Positions 35,994 through 51,023 of a stretch of 64,000 nucleotides of DNA are shown here, piece after piece (position 1 is the first letter of the stretch; each line of letters begins with the position of its first letter). The notes under the pieces are model-generated. The model searched no databases. It had not been told where the DNA came from and worked only from the letters and a program-made list of their open reading frames with translations. The translations under genes were made by a program, and so were the position numbers. The stretch is from assembly GCA_016709225.1 (NCBI GenBank), contig JADJEE010000001.1, forward strand, positions 868,001-932,000. Reading direction: 5' to 3'. This DNA comes from Deltaproteobacteria bacterium. GTDB lineage: Bacteria > Myxococcota_A > Polyangia > Nannocystales > Nannocystaceae.

Positions 35994-36814
35994 GCGCGCT
36001 GCTCCATGCGAGCGAGCACCTCGCGGGCGAGCTCGAGATAGGCCTGCGCGCCGCGGCTCTCGATGTCGTAGAGCAGCGCGGGCTTGCCGTGGCTGGGGCT
36101 CTCCGACAGTCGCACGTTGATCGGGATCATGGTGTCGTAGACGAGCCCCGCGAAGTGCTCACGGACCTCGCGCACGACCTGCTGCGAGAGGTTGGTCCGG
36201 GGATCGAACATGCAGAAGAGGATGCCCTCGACCGCGATCGCCGGATTGAGGCTCGCACGCACCTGCGCGATGGTGCCCTGCAGTGCGCCGAGGCCTTCGA
36301 GTGAGAAGTACTTGGCCTGCATCGGGATGAGCACGGTGTCGCAGGCTGCGAGCGCGCCGACGGTGAGCAGGCCGAGCGACGGCGGACAGTCGAGCAGCAC
36401 GATCTCGTAGCGACTCGCGAGCTCGCCGCGCAGCGGCGCGAGGGCTTGACGCAGCATCGTCTGCGGCTCCTCGAGCTGCGCGAGCTCGATCTCCGCGCCG
36501 GCGAGATCGGCCGACGCCGGTACCACGTCGAGCGTGGCGAGCTCGGTCTTCACGATCACCTCGTGCAGCGGCGCGGTGCCGACCAGGAGCTCGTAGGTGC
36601 CACGCTCGACGCGTCCGCGCGGGTAGCCGACCGACGAACTCGCGTTGGCCTGCGGATCCATGTCGATGAGCAGCACGCGGTGCTCGGCGGCTGCGAGGCT
36701 CGCCGCGAGGTTGACCGCGGTCGTGGTCTTGCCCTCGCCGCCTTTTTGATTGCTGACCGCGACGATCCGCGGCCCCTGCTGGCCGTTGCGTTGTGGCTTG
36801 CCCACGGTCGGCAT
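35990..36814 (-). CDS. parA: Chromosome-partitioning ATPase ParA/Soj
   Basis: A 274-residue deviant-Walker ATPase that moves ParB-parS complexes. Motifs: Walker A in NQKGGEGKTTTAVNLAA, Walker A' in VLLIDMDPQANAS, Walker B in EIVLLDCPPSLGL. The Walker A has Glu where KGGVGKT usually has Val; the signature Lys and the catalytic Lys-Thr are kept. The C-terminal part (MFDPRTNLSQQVVREVREHF, IPINVRLSESPSHGKP) matches chromosomal ParA. It starts the parA-parB-PilZ operon and is divergent from a small acidic protein gene. Confidence 0.93.
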   Translation of the reverse strand: MPTVGKPQRNGQQGPRIVAVSNQKGGEGKTTTAVNLAASLAAAEHRVLLIDMDPQANASSSVGYPRGRVERGTYELLVGTAPLHEVIVKTELATLDVVPASADLAGAEIELAQLEEPQTMLRQALAPLRGELASRYEIVLLDCPPSLGLLTVGALAACDTVLIPMQAKYFSLEGLGALQGTIAQVRASLNPAIAVEGILFCMFDPRTNLSQQVVREVREHFAGLVYDTMIPINVRLSESPSHGKPALLYDIESRGAQAYLELAREVLARMEQRA

Positions 36815-36888
36815 CGTTTACCACCTGCCCAGGAAACCCGTGCAGGATCCCGGGCTTCGACGGGCGCCCCTGGTTCCAAGTCGGATTC

Positions 36889-36918
36889 TTGCGTACATGT
36901 AGGACAAGCACGTACGTT
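36889..36918 (+). promoter_or_regulatory. Weak promoter candidate before the small acidic protein gene
   Basis: TTGCGT and TACGTT separated by 18 bp, with a long leader of about 95 bp to the start codon at 37018. The overlapping sequence is rich in GTAC palindromes, which could bind a regulator shared with the divergent parA. Confidence 0.25.
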
Positions 36919-37017
36919 CCTCTCGGATGCCGCCCAGGGCCGCCTCCGAGCCGGTTTTCGCCGGTTCGAGGGGCGTGCGACGGCCAGGCACCGCCCCACC
37001 CGAGGAGGTCCGTTTCC

Positions 37018-37182
37018 GTGAGCTACTTCCGCCACAGCTACACCACGTTCGAGGAGTTCCAGCGCGAGGCCCTCGGGTCCGAGGACGAGTCCCTCGGCAA
37101 GGAGGAGCTCGAGCTCCTGATGGACCTCGAGGACGACGACCTGTTCGACAGCCCGCGTCGCCGCCGTCGCTCGTTCGAGTGA
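37018..37182 (+). CDS. Small acidic protein with basic tail, unknown function
   Basis: A 54-residue protein: aromatic start (SYFRHSYTTFEEFQREAL), a strongly acidic middle (ELELLMDLEDDDLFD) and an Arg cluster at the end (PRRRRRSFE). The start is fixed by a near-perfect ribosome-binding site AGGAGGT eight bases before GTG. The strong site and the amphipathic charge layout support a real, well translated gene. No family is recognised. It sits alone between the divergent parA operon and the convergent sigma-54 activator. Confidence 0.7.
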   Translation: MSYFRHSYTTFEEFQREALGSEDESLGKEELELLMDLEDDDLFDSPRRRRRSFE

Positions 37183-37222
37183 CGCGACGGCGGCCGCGCG
37201 CCCGCGAGGCGGCGCGCGGGGG

Positions 37223-39052
<1,830 letters not shown>

Positions 39053-39260
39053 TGCATGCGAGGCTAGCAGGTGCGCAGTTCACCGCGAAACGCGATCGTC
39101 GGGCTCGCGAGGGGGCGCTGCTGCGCCCTCGGACTGCCACGGGTGTGCTCGGCCTGCGGCGCTGCGGCGGGCCTCGACTTCGCCCTCGCGGCCCAGAATT
39201 GCGCCCTGCGGCCCCGGTTGACAGCCCCCCCGCCGATGATACGGTTGCCCCCGGATTCGC

Positions 39261-41645
<2,385 letters not shown>

Positions 41646-41941
41646 CGCTGCGGCGATCGAGTCGGTTCGCGGATCGGCGGGGCCTCCCGCCGGGGCCGGA
41701 GACGGCCCGTGCACGGGCCCCGAATGCGAGGCGGCGGCGCGGGGCAGTGGCGCACGTGCACGCACGAGCGCGGCGGCACGCCGAGCAGCGTCCTTGGGGC
41801 CCACGAGCCAGCTCCTACGGCCCGGGCGGTCGGGCTTGACACCCTCGGTGTGGAGCTTAGCTTTGCCACCTGCAATGGCCGCCCGGTGCCACGGGGGGCC
41901 TGCTCGACGCGCGTACGCGGAAGAAAGGCACCTGGAAGCAC
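41646..41941. other. Intergenic region between lon and dnaK
   Basis: Nearly 300 bp without a gene. It contains a promoter candidate (separate entry) about 80 bp before dnaK. No CIRCE-type inverted repeat (TTAGCACTC-N9-GAGTGCTAA) was seen. Confidence 0.5.
41836..41863 (+). promoter_or_regulatory. Promoter candidate for dnaK
   Basis: A consensus -35 TTGACA and TAGCTT separated by 16 bp, about 78 bp before the dnaK start. The -35 with CTTGA is also compatible with a heat-shock sigma-32-type element, but the -10 is not of the CCCCAT type. Confidence 0.45.
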
Positions 41942-43879
<1,938 letters not shown>

Positions 43880-43883
43880 CGCG

Positions 43884-43913
43884 CCGGTGCCCGCGATCCT
43901 CGCGGGGCACCGG
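43884..43913 (+). terminator. Stem-loop after dnaK
   Basis: CCGGTGCCC pairs with GGGCACCGG around an inner GCGA/TCGC stem; almost the whole 30 bp can pair. There is no T-run directly after it; it may act with the second hairpin just downstream or protect the 3' end. Confidence 0.5.
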
Positions 43914-43920
43914 ACGGTAC

Positions 43921-43961
43921 GGGCCAACCGAGCCCCCCTGCGTTGGGGGCTTTGTTGGCCC
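43921..43961 (+). terminator. Nested hairpin terminator after dnaK
   Basis: Two nested perfect stems: the inner AGCCCCC/GGGGGCT with a 7-base loop followed by TTGTT, and the outer GGGCCAAC/GTTGGCCC. The inner stem plus T-rich stretch fits a Rho-independent terminator. Confidence 0.65.
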
Positions 43962-43994
43962 GTCGTCGTTGGGCGCGACATACTTCGCAGCGAC

Positions 43995-44885
43995 GTGCCC
44001 CCGCTCGCGACTCGCCTGGCGCTGCTGTGCGCGCTCCTGCTCGGCGGCTCGCCGGCCTGTGCGGGGCCGAACCTGTGGACCGATCTCGGCAGCGTCTCGA
44101 CCGACAAGAGCAACCGCGGTCGCCTGCGCTCGCCCGCCCGGTTGCCGCTGCGCGGGAGCGGCTTCCGCGTGCCCAAGCGCTGGCAGGAACGCGGCTTCCA
44201 ATACGGCACCGACGAGCTGGTCGCGGCCGTGCAGCGGGCCGCCGCGCGGGTCCACGCCGCCGATCGTCGCGCGACGCTCGGCGTCGCCGACTTCAGTCGC
44301 AATCGCGGCGGCTCGTCGAAGTGGCACAACAGCCATCACAGCGGCCGCGACGTCGACATCATCTTCTACACCACCGACGCCGGCGGCAAGCCGTTGCCAC
44401 CGCAGGACCTCGACATGATGACGTTCGACGACGACGGTAAGCCGTACGTCGGCAAGCGCGACAAGGACGGCTACCACGATCCAGCGTGGGCGGTGCGTCG
44501 CTTCGACGTGCGTCGCAACTGGGAGTTCATCGAGGCACTGCTCACCGATCCGTCGATCCGTCTGCAGTGGGTGTTCGTGTCCGACGGGTTGAAGGCCAAG
44601 CTGCTGGCGTGGGCGCGTCGCAAGCAGCGGCCACAGTGGGTGATCGCCTACGCAGACATGGTGCTGCGTCAGCCCGCGGACTCGCTGCCGCACGACAATC
44701 ACTTCCACGTGCGCGTGTACTGCTCGCGCGCCGATCGGTTCCACGGCTGTGTCGACCGCGGACCGGTGTGGCAGCACGAGAAGAAGACCTTCAAGTACGA
44801 CGGGCCCGAGCTCTACGATCCGGTGACGTGGCGTCGCCTCGCGAGCGTGGAGCTGGGGTTGTGGCGCACGGGCTCCTCGCGCTGA
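43995..44885 (+). CDS. MepA-like (M74) peptidoglycan endopeptidase
   Basis: A 296-residue secreted protein. The GTG start gives a signal peptide (TRLALLCALLLGGSPACA, cleavage likely after ACA). The enzyme body has zinc-ligand motifs of penicillin-insensitive murein endopeptidase: KWHNSHHSGRDVDIIF (HxxGxxxD) and LPHDNHFHVRVYC (HxH). MepA cleaves D-Ala-mDAP cross-links in the periplasm. Extra Cys in the C-terminal part may form a disulphide. The gene is downstream of the dnaK terminator, so it is probably transcribed separately. Confidence 0.82.
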   Translation: MPPLATRLALLCALLLGGSPACAGPNLWTDLGSVSTDKSNRGRLRSPARLPLRGSGFRVPKRWQERGFQYGTDELVAAVQRAAARVHAADRRATLGVADFSRNRGGSSKWHNSHHSGRDVDIIFYTTDAGGKPLPPQDLDMMTFDDDGKPYVGKRDKDGYHDPAWAVRRFDVRRNWEFIEALLTDPSIRLQWVFVSDGLKAKLLAWARRKQRPQWVIAYADMVLRQPADSLPHDNHFHVRVYCSRADRFHGCVDRGPVWQHEKKTFKYDGPELYDPVTWRRLASVELGLWRTGSSR

Positions 44886-45485
44886 CGCGGCGCGCGTCGA
44901 TGGGCTGACCACCGCTCGCCGTCGATGCGGGCCCACGGTGCTCGCGCGAACGCGATGCGACGCGTTTCGCCGCGCTGCACGTCTGCACCACCGCACCACT
45001 GCACACCTGCGGAGTCGTTCAGGTATGCGCAGGTGACCGGCTGCGCGCGGGCCTTCCTGCAGCATCCGCGATTTCGCGTGGATGTGGCGTGAAGGGACCG
45101 TTGCGTGCCGATCCCGCGTCGCGCTCGCGCCTGCGATCCCCTCGATGCGCACGGCTCGGCATCGACGTGCGATGCACGCTCACTGAACGACGACGCAGTC
45201 ATTGGCAAGCAAAAAGTTGCTTCGACTGACAAGAAAGTGCTTCCTGAAATCCACTCAGTGGAATACATTGAAACGGACATCGCAAGTCGGTTCGCTCGAC
45301 ACGACTTGCACCGAGGCCAGCCTCCAGAAACCTGACCTTCGCGAGGTCAGCGAGGCGACCACCGACTCGCCCGCGACATCGCCGACGCAGCTCCCCTCGC
45401 TGCGCATCGTCCGACGACTCTCCCTCCCGCTCGCGCGCCACTTCCCACGGCGCACCTCCTCCCGCTCCGCTCCCCGCCCACGCCG
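44886..45485. other. 600-bp intergenic region with an AT-rich patch and dyads
   Basis: The largest gene-free stretch outside mobile elements. Most of it matches the surrounding base composition, but about 45180-45330 is conspicuously AT-richer (CAAAAAGTTGCTTCGACTG). Inside are three perfect dyads: AAGCAA-AAAG-TTGCTT (45207-45222), TCCACT-C-AGTGGA (45250-45262) and CTGACCT-TCGCG-AGGTCAG (45332-45350). No coding signature is visible; a regulatory region or a small RNA for the MerR-type gene downstream fits best. Confidence 0.5.
45241..45269 (+). promoter_or_regulatory. Promoter-like site with a dyad in the spacer
   Basis: TTCCTG and TACATT are 17 bp apart, and the perfect dyad TCCACT-C-AGTGGA lies wholly in that spacer. 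MerR-family activators bind dyads placed between -35 and -10 (spacer normally 19-20 bp). The downstream gene is MerR-like, about 215 bp away, so autoregulation is a possibility. The -35 is weak. Confidence 0.28.
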
Positions 45486-46028
45486 ATGCACGTCGCACTG
45501 ACCGAAGCGCAGGTCCGTGAAATCGAGGCCGCGACCCCCGAAGGTCTCAGCTCGCAGGAGCTGGTGGCCGCGTTCGCGTCGCGCGACGTGAAGTTCACCG
45601 AGGCGACGCTGCGCAAGTACGTGCAGCTCGGGCTGGTGCCGCGCTCACGCCGGGTCGGCCGCAAGGGCAAGCACCTCGGCAGCCGGGGCATCTATCCCGT
45701 GCGGGCGGTGCGACGCATCAACGCCATCAAGAAGCTGATGGCCGAGCACTACACGATCGAAGAGATCCAGGCTCGGTTCCTCACCTTCAAGGACAGCATC
45801 GAGATCCTCGACGAGGCGCTGGCCGAGCTGGTGCGTCTGTTCGAGGAGCGCATCGCCAACCACGACCCCGAGGCGCGCGCGCGGCTCGGCAGCGAGCTCG
45901 CCGCGGTGCGCACCAGCGCCACCGAGCTGCTCGAGGGCGTGCATCGGCTCGAGAAGATGATCCTTCACGCCGGCGATGCCGCCCGCCCACGCGGCGGCGG
46001 TGCAGCCGGTGCGACCGAACTGCTCTGA
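45486..46028 (+). CDS. MerR-type HTH regulator
   Basis: A 180-residue protein. Residues about 20-95 form a MerR winged-helix domain: SSQELVAAFASRDVKFTEAT, LRKYVQLGLVPRSRRVG, GIYPVRAVRRINAIKKLMAE and HYTIEEIQARF. The HTH is longer than usual between helix 1 and 2, as in other myxobacterial MerR-like proteins that recognise a missing effector domain. The C-terminal third is a coiled-coil-like helix (LAELVRLFEERIANHDPEAR, EGVHRLEKMILHAG) without Cys or an obvious ligand pocket. It is followed after 68 bp by the sigma-region-4-like gene, and preceded by the dyad-rich AT patch. Confidence 0.8.
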   Translation: MHVALTEAQVREIEAATPEGLSSQELVAAFASRDVKFTEATLRKYVQLGLVPRSRRVGRKGKHLGSRGIYPVRAVRRINAIKKLMAEHYTIEEIQARFLTFKDSIEILDEALAELVRLFEERIANHDPEARARLGSELAAVRTSATELLEGVHRLEKMILHAGDAARPRGGGAAGATELL

Positions 46029-46096
46029 CATCCCCGGCTCCCCGCTACCACCCACGCTCCCACGCTCCCGCTCCCGCTCACCGACAGGGGTTCATC

Positions 46097-46604
<508 letters not shown>

Positions 46605-46621
<17 letters not shown>

Positions 46622-46654
46622 CGCGCGGCTCCGACTCGCGCGCGGCTCCGACTC
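46605..46654. repeat. 17-bp tandem repeat spanning a stop codon
   Basis: GCGCGCGGCTCCGACTC occurs twice in tandem directly after the stop of the sigma-region-4-like gene (46621-46654); a 15-bp variant GCGCGCCTCCGACTA forms the last codons and stop of that gene. The sequence encoding RASD was evidently duplicated twice outward. Confidence 0.85.
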
Positions 46655-46768
46655 GCGCGAGGTGGACGAGCGCGGAGTGGACGGCGCCGCGCCCAGGTGC
46701 CGTCGGAAGGCCACTCGCCGGCGCCCGATGCCAGCCCTTGACCCCTGGGGCTGACCGGGTGTACGCGC

Positions 46769-48361
46769 GTGACCGTGAACGACGTCTGCCAGCTCCGCCG
46801 CGCGCTCGTCAGTGTGAGTGACAAGCGAGCGCTCGATCGGCTCGCGCGCCTGCTGGTGGATGCCCGCGTGGAGGTGCTTTCGACCGGTGGCACCGCGGTG
46901 GCGCTCGACGAGCTCGGCGTGGCGGTGGTCAAGGTGAGCGACTACACCGGCGCGCCCGAGATCCTCGGTGGCCGCGTCAAGACGCTGCATCCCAAGATCC
47001 ACGGCGGCATCCTGGCGGCGCCCAGCGCCGAGCACGAGGCCGAGCTGGCCCGTCATGCGATCCCGCCGATTGATTTGGTGGTGGTGAACCTCTACCCGTT
47101 CGCGGCGACCATCGCGAAGCCCGGCTGCAGCTTCGACGAGGCCATCGAGAACATCGACATCGGCGGGCCCACCATGGTCCGCGCGGCGGCCAAGAACTGG
47201 GCCCGCGTGGCGGTGGTGGTCGACCCCGACGACTACGAGGGCATCGCGCAGGAGGTCGCCCGCGACGGCGGCCTGTCGGGGGCGACGCGGCTACGGCTGG
47301 CCCGCAAGGCCTTCGCCCACACGGCGGCCTACGACGCCGCGGTGGCGCGTTACCTGGCCGGACGCGACGACGCCGGTGCGGCGCTGCCGGCCGACGAGCT
47401 GCCGGGCTTCCTCATGATCGGCGGGCACCGCCAGGGCGCGCTGCGCTACGGCGAGAACCCGCACCAACCGGCGGGGTTCTACGTCGACGGCAGCGCGACC
47501 GCAGGCCTCGACCGCGCGCGCGTGCTGCAGGGCAAGCCGCTCAGCTACAACAACCTGCTCGATGCCGACGCGGCGCTGCTGCTGGTGCGGGACCTCGCGC
47601 CGCTGGGGCCCGCGGCCGCCGTCATCAAGCACGCGAGCCCGTGCGGAGCAGCCGTCGGAGCGGCCAGTCAGCCGATCGCAGAGCTGTACCACGCCGCGCA
47701 CCAGGTCGACGCCGAGAGTGCGTTCGGCGGCATCGTGGCGCTGTCGCGGCCCTGCGACGGCGCGACCGCGGAGCTGCTGGCGAGCACCTTCCTCGAGGTC
47801 GTGATCGCGCCGAGCTTCGACGAGGCCGCGCGCGCGGTGCTCGCGAAGAAGACCAACCTGCGCCTGCTCGAGCTCGAGGTCGCGGTGCCGCCGTCGACCG
47901 CGGTCTTGCGCGCGCGCACGATTGCCGGCGGCCTCCTGGTCCAGCGCGAGGACGTGATCGACGGCTCGTTGCGCGACGCCGAGTTGGTCGCCGGCGATGC
48001 GCCCGTCGACGACGCGGCGTGGCGCGAGCTCGACTTCGCGTGGCGCGTGGCCAAGCACGTGCGATCGAACGCAATCGTGGTCGCCGCGGGTGGCGTCACG
48101 GTCGGGCTCGGCGGCGGGCAGACCTCGCGGGTGGAGGCGGTGCGGCAGGCGTTGTCACGTGCGGGCGCGCGGGCCGAGGGCGCCGTGGTCGCCTCGGACG
48201 CGTTCTTCCCGTTCCGTGACAGCATCGATCGGCTGGCCGAGGCAGGCGTGCGCGCGATCGTGCAGCCGGGCGGCTCGGTCCGTGACGAAGAGGTCGTGCA
48301 AGCCGCCCGTGAGCACGGCATCACGATGCTGTTCACCCGCGCGCGTCACTTCCGACACTAG
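46769..48361 (+). CDS. purH: Bifunctional AICAR transformylase/IMP cyclohydrolase
   Basis: PurH performs the last two steps of IMP synthesis. The 530-residue protein has the N-terminal cyclohydrolase (MGS-like) domain: RRALVSVSDKRALDRLARLL, LSTGGTAVALDELGV, RVKTLHPKIHGGIL, NLYPFAATIA. The transformylase domain has GENPHQPAGFYVDG, the catalytic Lys-His in IKHASPCGAAVG, AFGGIVAL, and SDAFFPFRDSIDRLAEAGV. GTG start. It opens a purine cluster (purH, purD, DUF1015, hisZ, purA). Confidence 0.95.
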   Translation: MTVNDVCQLRRALVSVSDKRALDRLARLLVDARVEVLSTGGTAVALDELGVAVVKVSDYTGAPEILGGRVKTLHPKIHGGILAAPSAEHEAELARHAIPPIDLVVVNLYPFAATIAKPGCSFDEAIENIDIGGPTMVRAAAKNWARVAVVVDPDDYEGIAQEVARDGGLSGATRLRLARKAFAHTAAYDAAVARYLAGRDDAGAALPADELPGFLMIGGHRQGALRYGENPHQPAGFYVDGSATAGLDRARVLQGKPLSYNNLLDADAALLLVRDLAPLGPAAAVIKHASPCGAAVGAASQPIAELYHAAHQVDAESAFGGIVALSRPCDGATAELLASTFLEVVIAPSFDEAARAVLAKKTNLRLLELEVAVPPSTAVLRARTIAGGLLVQREDVIDGSLRDAELVAGDAPVDDAAWRELDFAWRVAKHVRSNAIVVAAGGVTVGLGGGQTSRVEAVRQALSRAGARAEGAVVASDAFFPFRDSIDRLAEAGVRAIVQPGGSVRDEEVVQAAREHGITMLFTRARHFRH

Positions 48362-48391
48362 GCACCGCAGGCGAGTAGGGGGCAGATCGAC

Positions 48392-49657
48392 ATGCGAGTG
48401 CTCGTGATCGGCAGTGGAGGGCGCGAGCATGCGCTCGCGTGGCGACTGGCCCACGACGGCGCCGACGTGCTGGTCGCACCGGGCAACGACGGCATCGCCG
48501 ACGAGCACGCGTGCGCGGCGCTCGACGTGCGCGACGCCCCGGCGGTGCTCGAGCTGGTCCGACGCCATCGCAGCGAGCTGTGCGTGATCGGCCCGGAGCA
48601 GCCGCTGGTCGACGGGCTCGCCGACGCGCTGCGGGCCGGCGGCGTGCCTTGCTTCGGGCCCTCGGCCGCGGCCGCGCGACTCGAGGGCAGCAAGGTCGAC
48701 GCGAAGGCCTTCATGCGCGCGCACGGCATCCCGACCGCGCGCGCCGAGGTCGTGCACGACCGCGCGACGCTGACCGCCGCGCTGGCGCGCTTCGACGCGC
48801 CGCCGGTGGTGAAGGCCGATGGCCTCGCGGCTGGCAAGGGCGTGGTGGTGGCCGAGAGCTTCGAGGAGGCCGAGGCCGCCGCGCGACGCTGCCTCGAGGA
48901 GCGCATCTTCGGCACCGCGGGGGCCCAGGTCGTGCTCGAGCAGCGGCTGACGGGGCAGGAGGTCAGTCTGTTCGTCGTCACCGACGGCGAGCACGCCCAG
49001 ATCATGGCGCCGGCGCAGGATCACAAGCGCATCGGCGACGGCGATACCGGCCCCAACACCGGTGGCATGGGGGCCTACGTACCCGCGCCGGTGTTCACGC
49101 CCAACGTTCGTGCCCGCGCGCTGTCGCAGGTGGTCGCGCCGACGCTCGCGGGCCTGCGTGCGCAGGGGCGGCCGTTCGTGGGCGTGGTGTTCGTCGGGCT
49201 CATGATCGATCGCGACGAGCAGCCGTGGGTCATCGAGTACAACGTGCGCTTCGGCGATCCCGAGGCGCAGGCGCTGTCGTGGGGCCTCGACGCGCCGCTC
49301 TTGCCGGCTCTGCACGCCGCCGCCACCGGTGGCCTGGTCGACGGCGAGCTGCCGACCAGGCCGGCCGCGACCGTGGTGCTGGCGGCGGCCGGCTATCCCG
49401 GCGAGCCGCGGCGCGGTGACCCGATCACCGGACTCGCAGCGGCGGGCGCGGATCCGCGGGTCAAGATCTTCCATGCCGGCACGCGCCGGCAGGGCGACGG
49501 GTTCGTCACCCACGGCGGCCGCGTGCTCGGGGTCTGCGCGCGCGAGCACACGCTGCAGGCCGCGCTCGCGGCGGCCTATCGCGCGGTCGATGGCGTGCAC
49601 TTCGACGGCATGCAGGTGCGTCGCGACGTCGGTGCGCGAGCGCTCGTGCCGGCGTAG
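48392..49657 (+). CDS. purD: Phosphoribosylamine-glycine ligase
   Basis: PurD, an ATP-grasp enzyme, joins glycine to phosphoribosylamine. The 421-residue protein has the N-terminal VLVIGSGGREHALAWRLA, GPEQPLVDGLADAL, the ATP-grasp core VVKADGLAAGKGVVV, QEVSLFVVTDGEHA, and the C-terminal metal region EYNVRFGDPEAQ. It lies 30 bp after purH and is surely co-transcribed. Confidence 0.95.
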   Translation: MRVLVIGSGGREHALAWRLAHDGADVLVAPGNDGIADEHACAALDVRDAPAVLELVRRHRSELCVIGPEQPLVDGLADALRAGGVPCFGPSAAAARLEGSKVDAKAFMRAHGIPTARAEVVHDRATLTAALARFDAPPVVKADGLAAGKGVVVAESFEEAEAAARRCLEERIFGTAGAQVVLEQRLTGQEVSLFVVTDGEHAQIMAPAQDHKRIGDGDTGPNTGGMGAYVPAPVFTPNVRARALSQVVAPTLAGLRAQGRPFVGVVFVGLMIDRDEQPWVIEYNVRFGDPEAQALSWGLDAPLLPALHAAATGGLVDGELPTRPAATVVLAAAGYPGEPRRGDPITGLAAAGADPRVKIFHAGTRRQGDGFVTHGGRVLGVCAREHTLQAALAAAYRAVDGVHFDGMQVRRDVGARALVPA

Positions 49658-49706
49658 TCGTCGGCGGCCCAAGGCCCGCACGGCTTGTGGTATGGCAAGC
49701 CTCGCG

Positions 49707-51023
49707 ATGGCCAAGATCCGTCCTTTTCGCGGTCTGCGTTACGACAGCACCCGTGCCGGCGATCCGGCGGCACTGCTGGCGCCGCCCTACGACGTGATCG
49801 ACGGCCCCGGCCGCGCCGAGCTGGCGGCACGCTCGCCCAACAACTGCATCCACTTCGTGTTGCCCGAGGGTGACGGTGCCGCCAAGTACGGTCGGGGCGC
49901 GCAGGAGTTCCGCGCGCAGGTCGAGCGCGCGATGGCCCGCGACGACGCGCCGGCGTTCTACGTCTACCACCAGCGCTACACCGTCGAGGGCCGCGAGCGC
50001 ACGCGCCGGGGCTTCATCGGCCTCATCGAGCTGACCCGCTTCGGCGCCGGCCCGGTGCTCGCCCACGAGCGCACGCTCGCCGGCCCCAAGCTCGACCGGC
50101 TCGAGCTCATGCGCACCACGATGGCCCACATCGAGCTGGTGTTCGGGCTCTTCGCCGATCCGGCGCGGGAGTGGGAGGCCATCGTCGCCCCCGCCCTGGG
50201 TGAGCCGGTGTTGCAGGCCCGCTTCGACGACATCGATCACACGCTCTACCGCGTCGATGCGCCCGAGGTGGTCGCGGCGCTGCAGCAGCACCTCGCGCCG
50301 GCATCGATCTACATCGCCGACGGTCACCACCGCTACGAGACGATGTGCAGCTTCCGCGACGAGCTCGCAGCCCAGCGGCACCCGGCCGCCGACTACGGCA
50401 TGATCTACCTGTCGAACCTCGACGATCCCGAGCTGACGGTGCTGCCGACCCATCGCATGGTCCACGGGCTGGCGAAGCTCTCGCTCGACGAGGTGCTCGC
50501 CCACGCCGAGCCGCACTTCACCTGCGAGAGCTCCCCGCTGCCGGCCGACGCCGCCAGCCTGCGCGCGCAGCTCATCGCGGCCGGTCGCGACGGCGCCGCC
50601 TTCGGGCTCGCGGTGCCGGGCAGCGCCCGCTGGACGGTGCTGCGCCTGCGCGCCGGTTTCGATCCCGTCGCCGCCGGGCTCGGCGGCCTGCCGCCCGCGC
50701 TGCAGCGGCTCGACGTCGCGCTGTTGCACGAGCTGCTGCTCGAGCGCGCGATGGGCATCAGCAAGGCCGCACAGGAGGCCAAGACCAACCTGCGCTACGA
50801 GAAGTCGACCGCGCGTGCGCTCGAGCTCGCGGCCCACGGCGGCGACGACACCCAGCTGTGCTGCTTCATGAACGCGACGCCGGTCGCGGACGTGCGGGCG
50901 GTCTGCGACAGCGGGCAGGTGATGCCGCAGAAGAGCACCTTCTTCCACCCGAAGATCCCCGGTGGGTTGGTGTTCTACGATCTCGACGCGGCGGCCCGCG
51001 AGGCCGGGGCCGCGCGTGGCTGA
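49707..51023 (+). CDS. DUF1015-family protein
   Basis: A 438-residue protein of the DUF1015 family, unknown function. It opens with the family signature AKIRPFRGLRYDSTRAGDPA, then LLAPPYDVIDGPGR, and has a conserved central block YIADGHHRYETMCSFRDEL and the C-terminal CFMNATPVADVRAVCDSG and MPQKSTFFHPKIPGGLVFYD. An ATG 15 bp upstream could also start it. The conserved HHRYET block suggests an enzyme or nucleotide-binding protein. The gene sits inside the purine cluster and overlaps hisZ by 8 bp, so a role in purine or PRPP/folate metabolism is worth considering, but only context supports it. Confidence 0.88.
   Translation: MAKIRPFRGLRYDSTRAGDPAALLAPPYDVIDGPGRAELAARSPNNCIHFVLPEGDGAAKYGRGAQEFRAQVERAMARDDAPAFYVYHQRYTVEGRERTRRGFIGLIELTRFGAGPVLAHERTLAGPKLDRLELMRTTMAHIELVFGLFADPAREWEAIVAPALGEPVLQARFDDIDHTLYRVDAPEVVAALQQHLAPASIYIADGHHRYETMCSFRDELAAQRHPAADYGMIYLSNLDDPELTVLPTHRMVHGLAKLSLDEVLAHAEPHFTCESSPLPADAASLRAQLIAAGRDGAAFGLAVPGSARWTVLRLRAGFDPVAAGLGGLPPALQRLDVALLHELLLERAMGISKAAQEAKTNLRYEKSTARALELAAHGGDDTQLCCFMNATPVADVRAVCDSGQVMPQKSTFFHPKIPGGLVFYDLDAAAREAGAARG

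Noticed and set aside
36815..37017. parS sites in the parA upstream region
   Set aside because: The region has GTAC-rich dyads but no TTTCACGTGAAA-like palindrome, so parS was not called.
45202..45501. A 99-codon frame in the AT-rich patch before the MerR-type gene
   Set aside because: It crosses the start of the MerR-type gene in another frame, has no ribosome-binding site and reads as low-complexity Ser/Arg; a regulatory region fits better.
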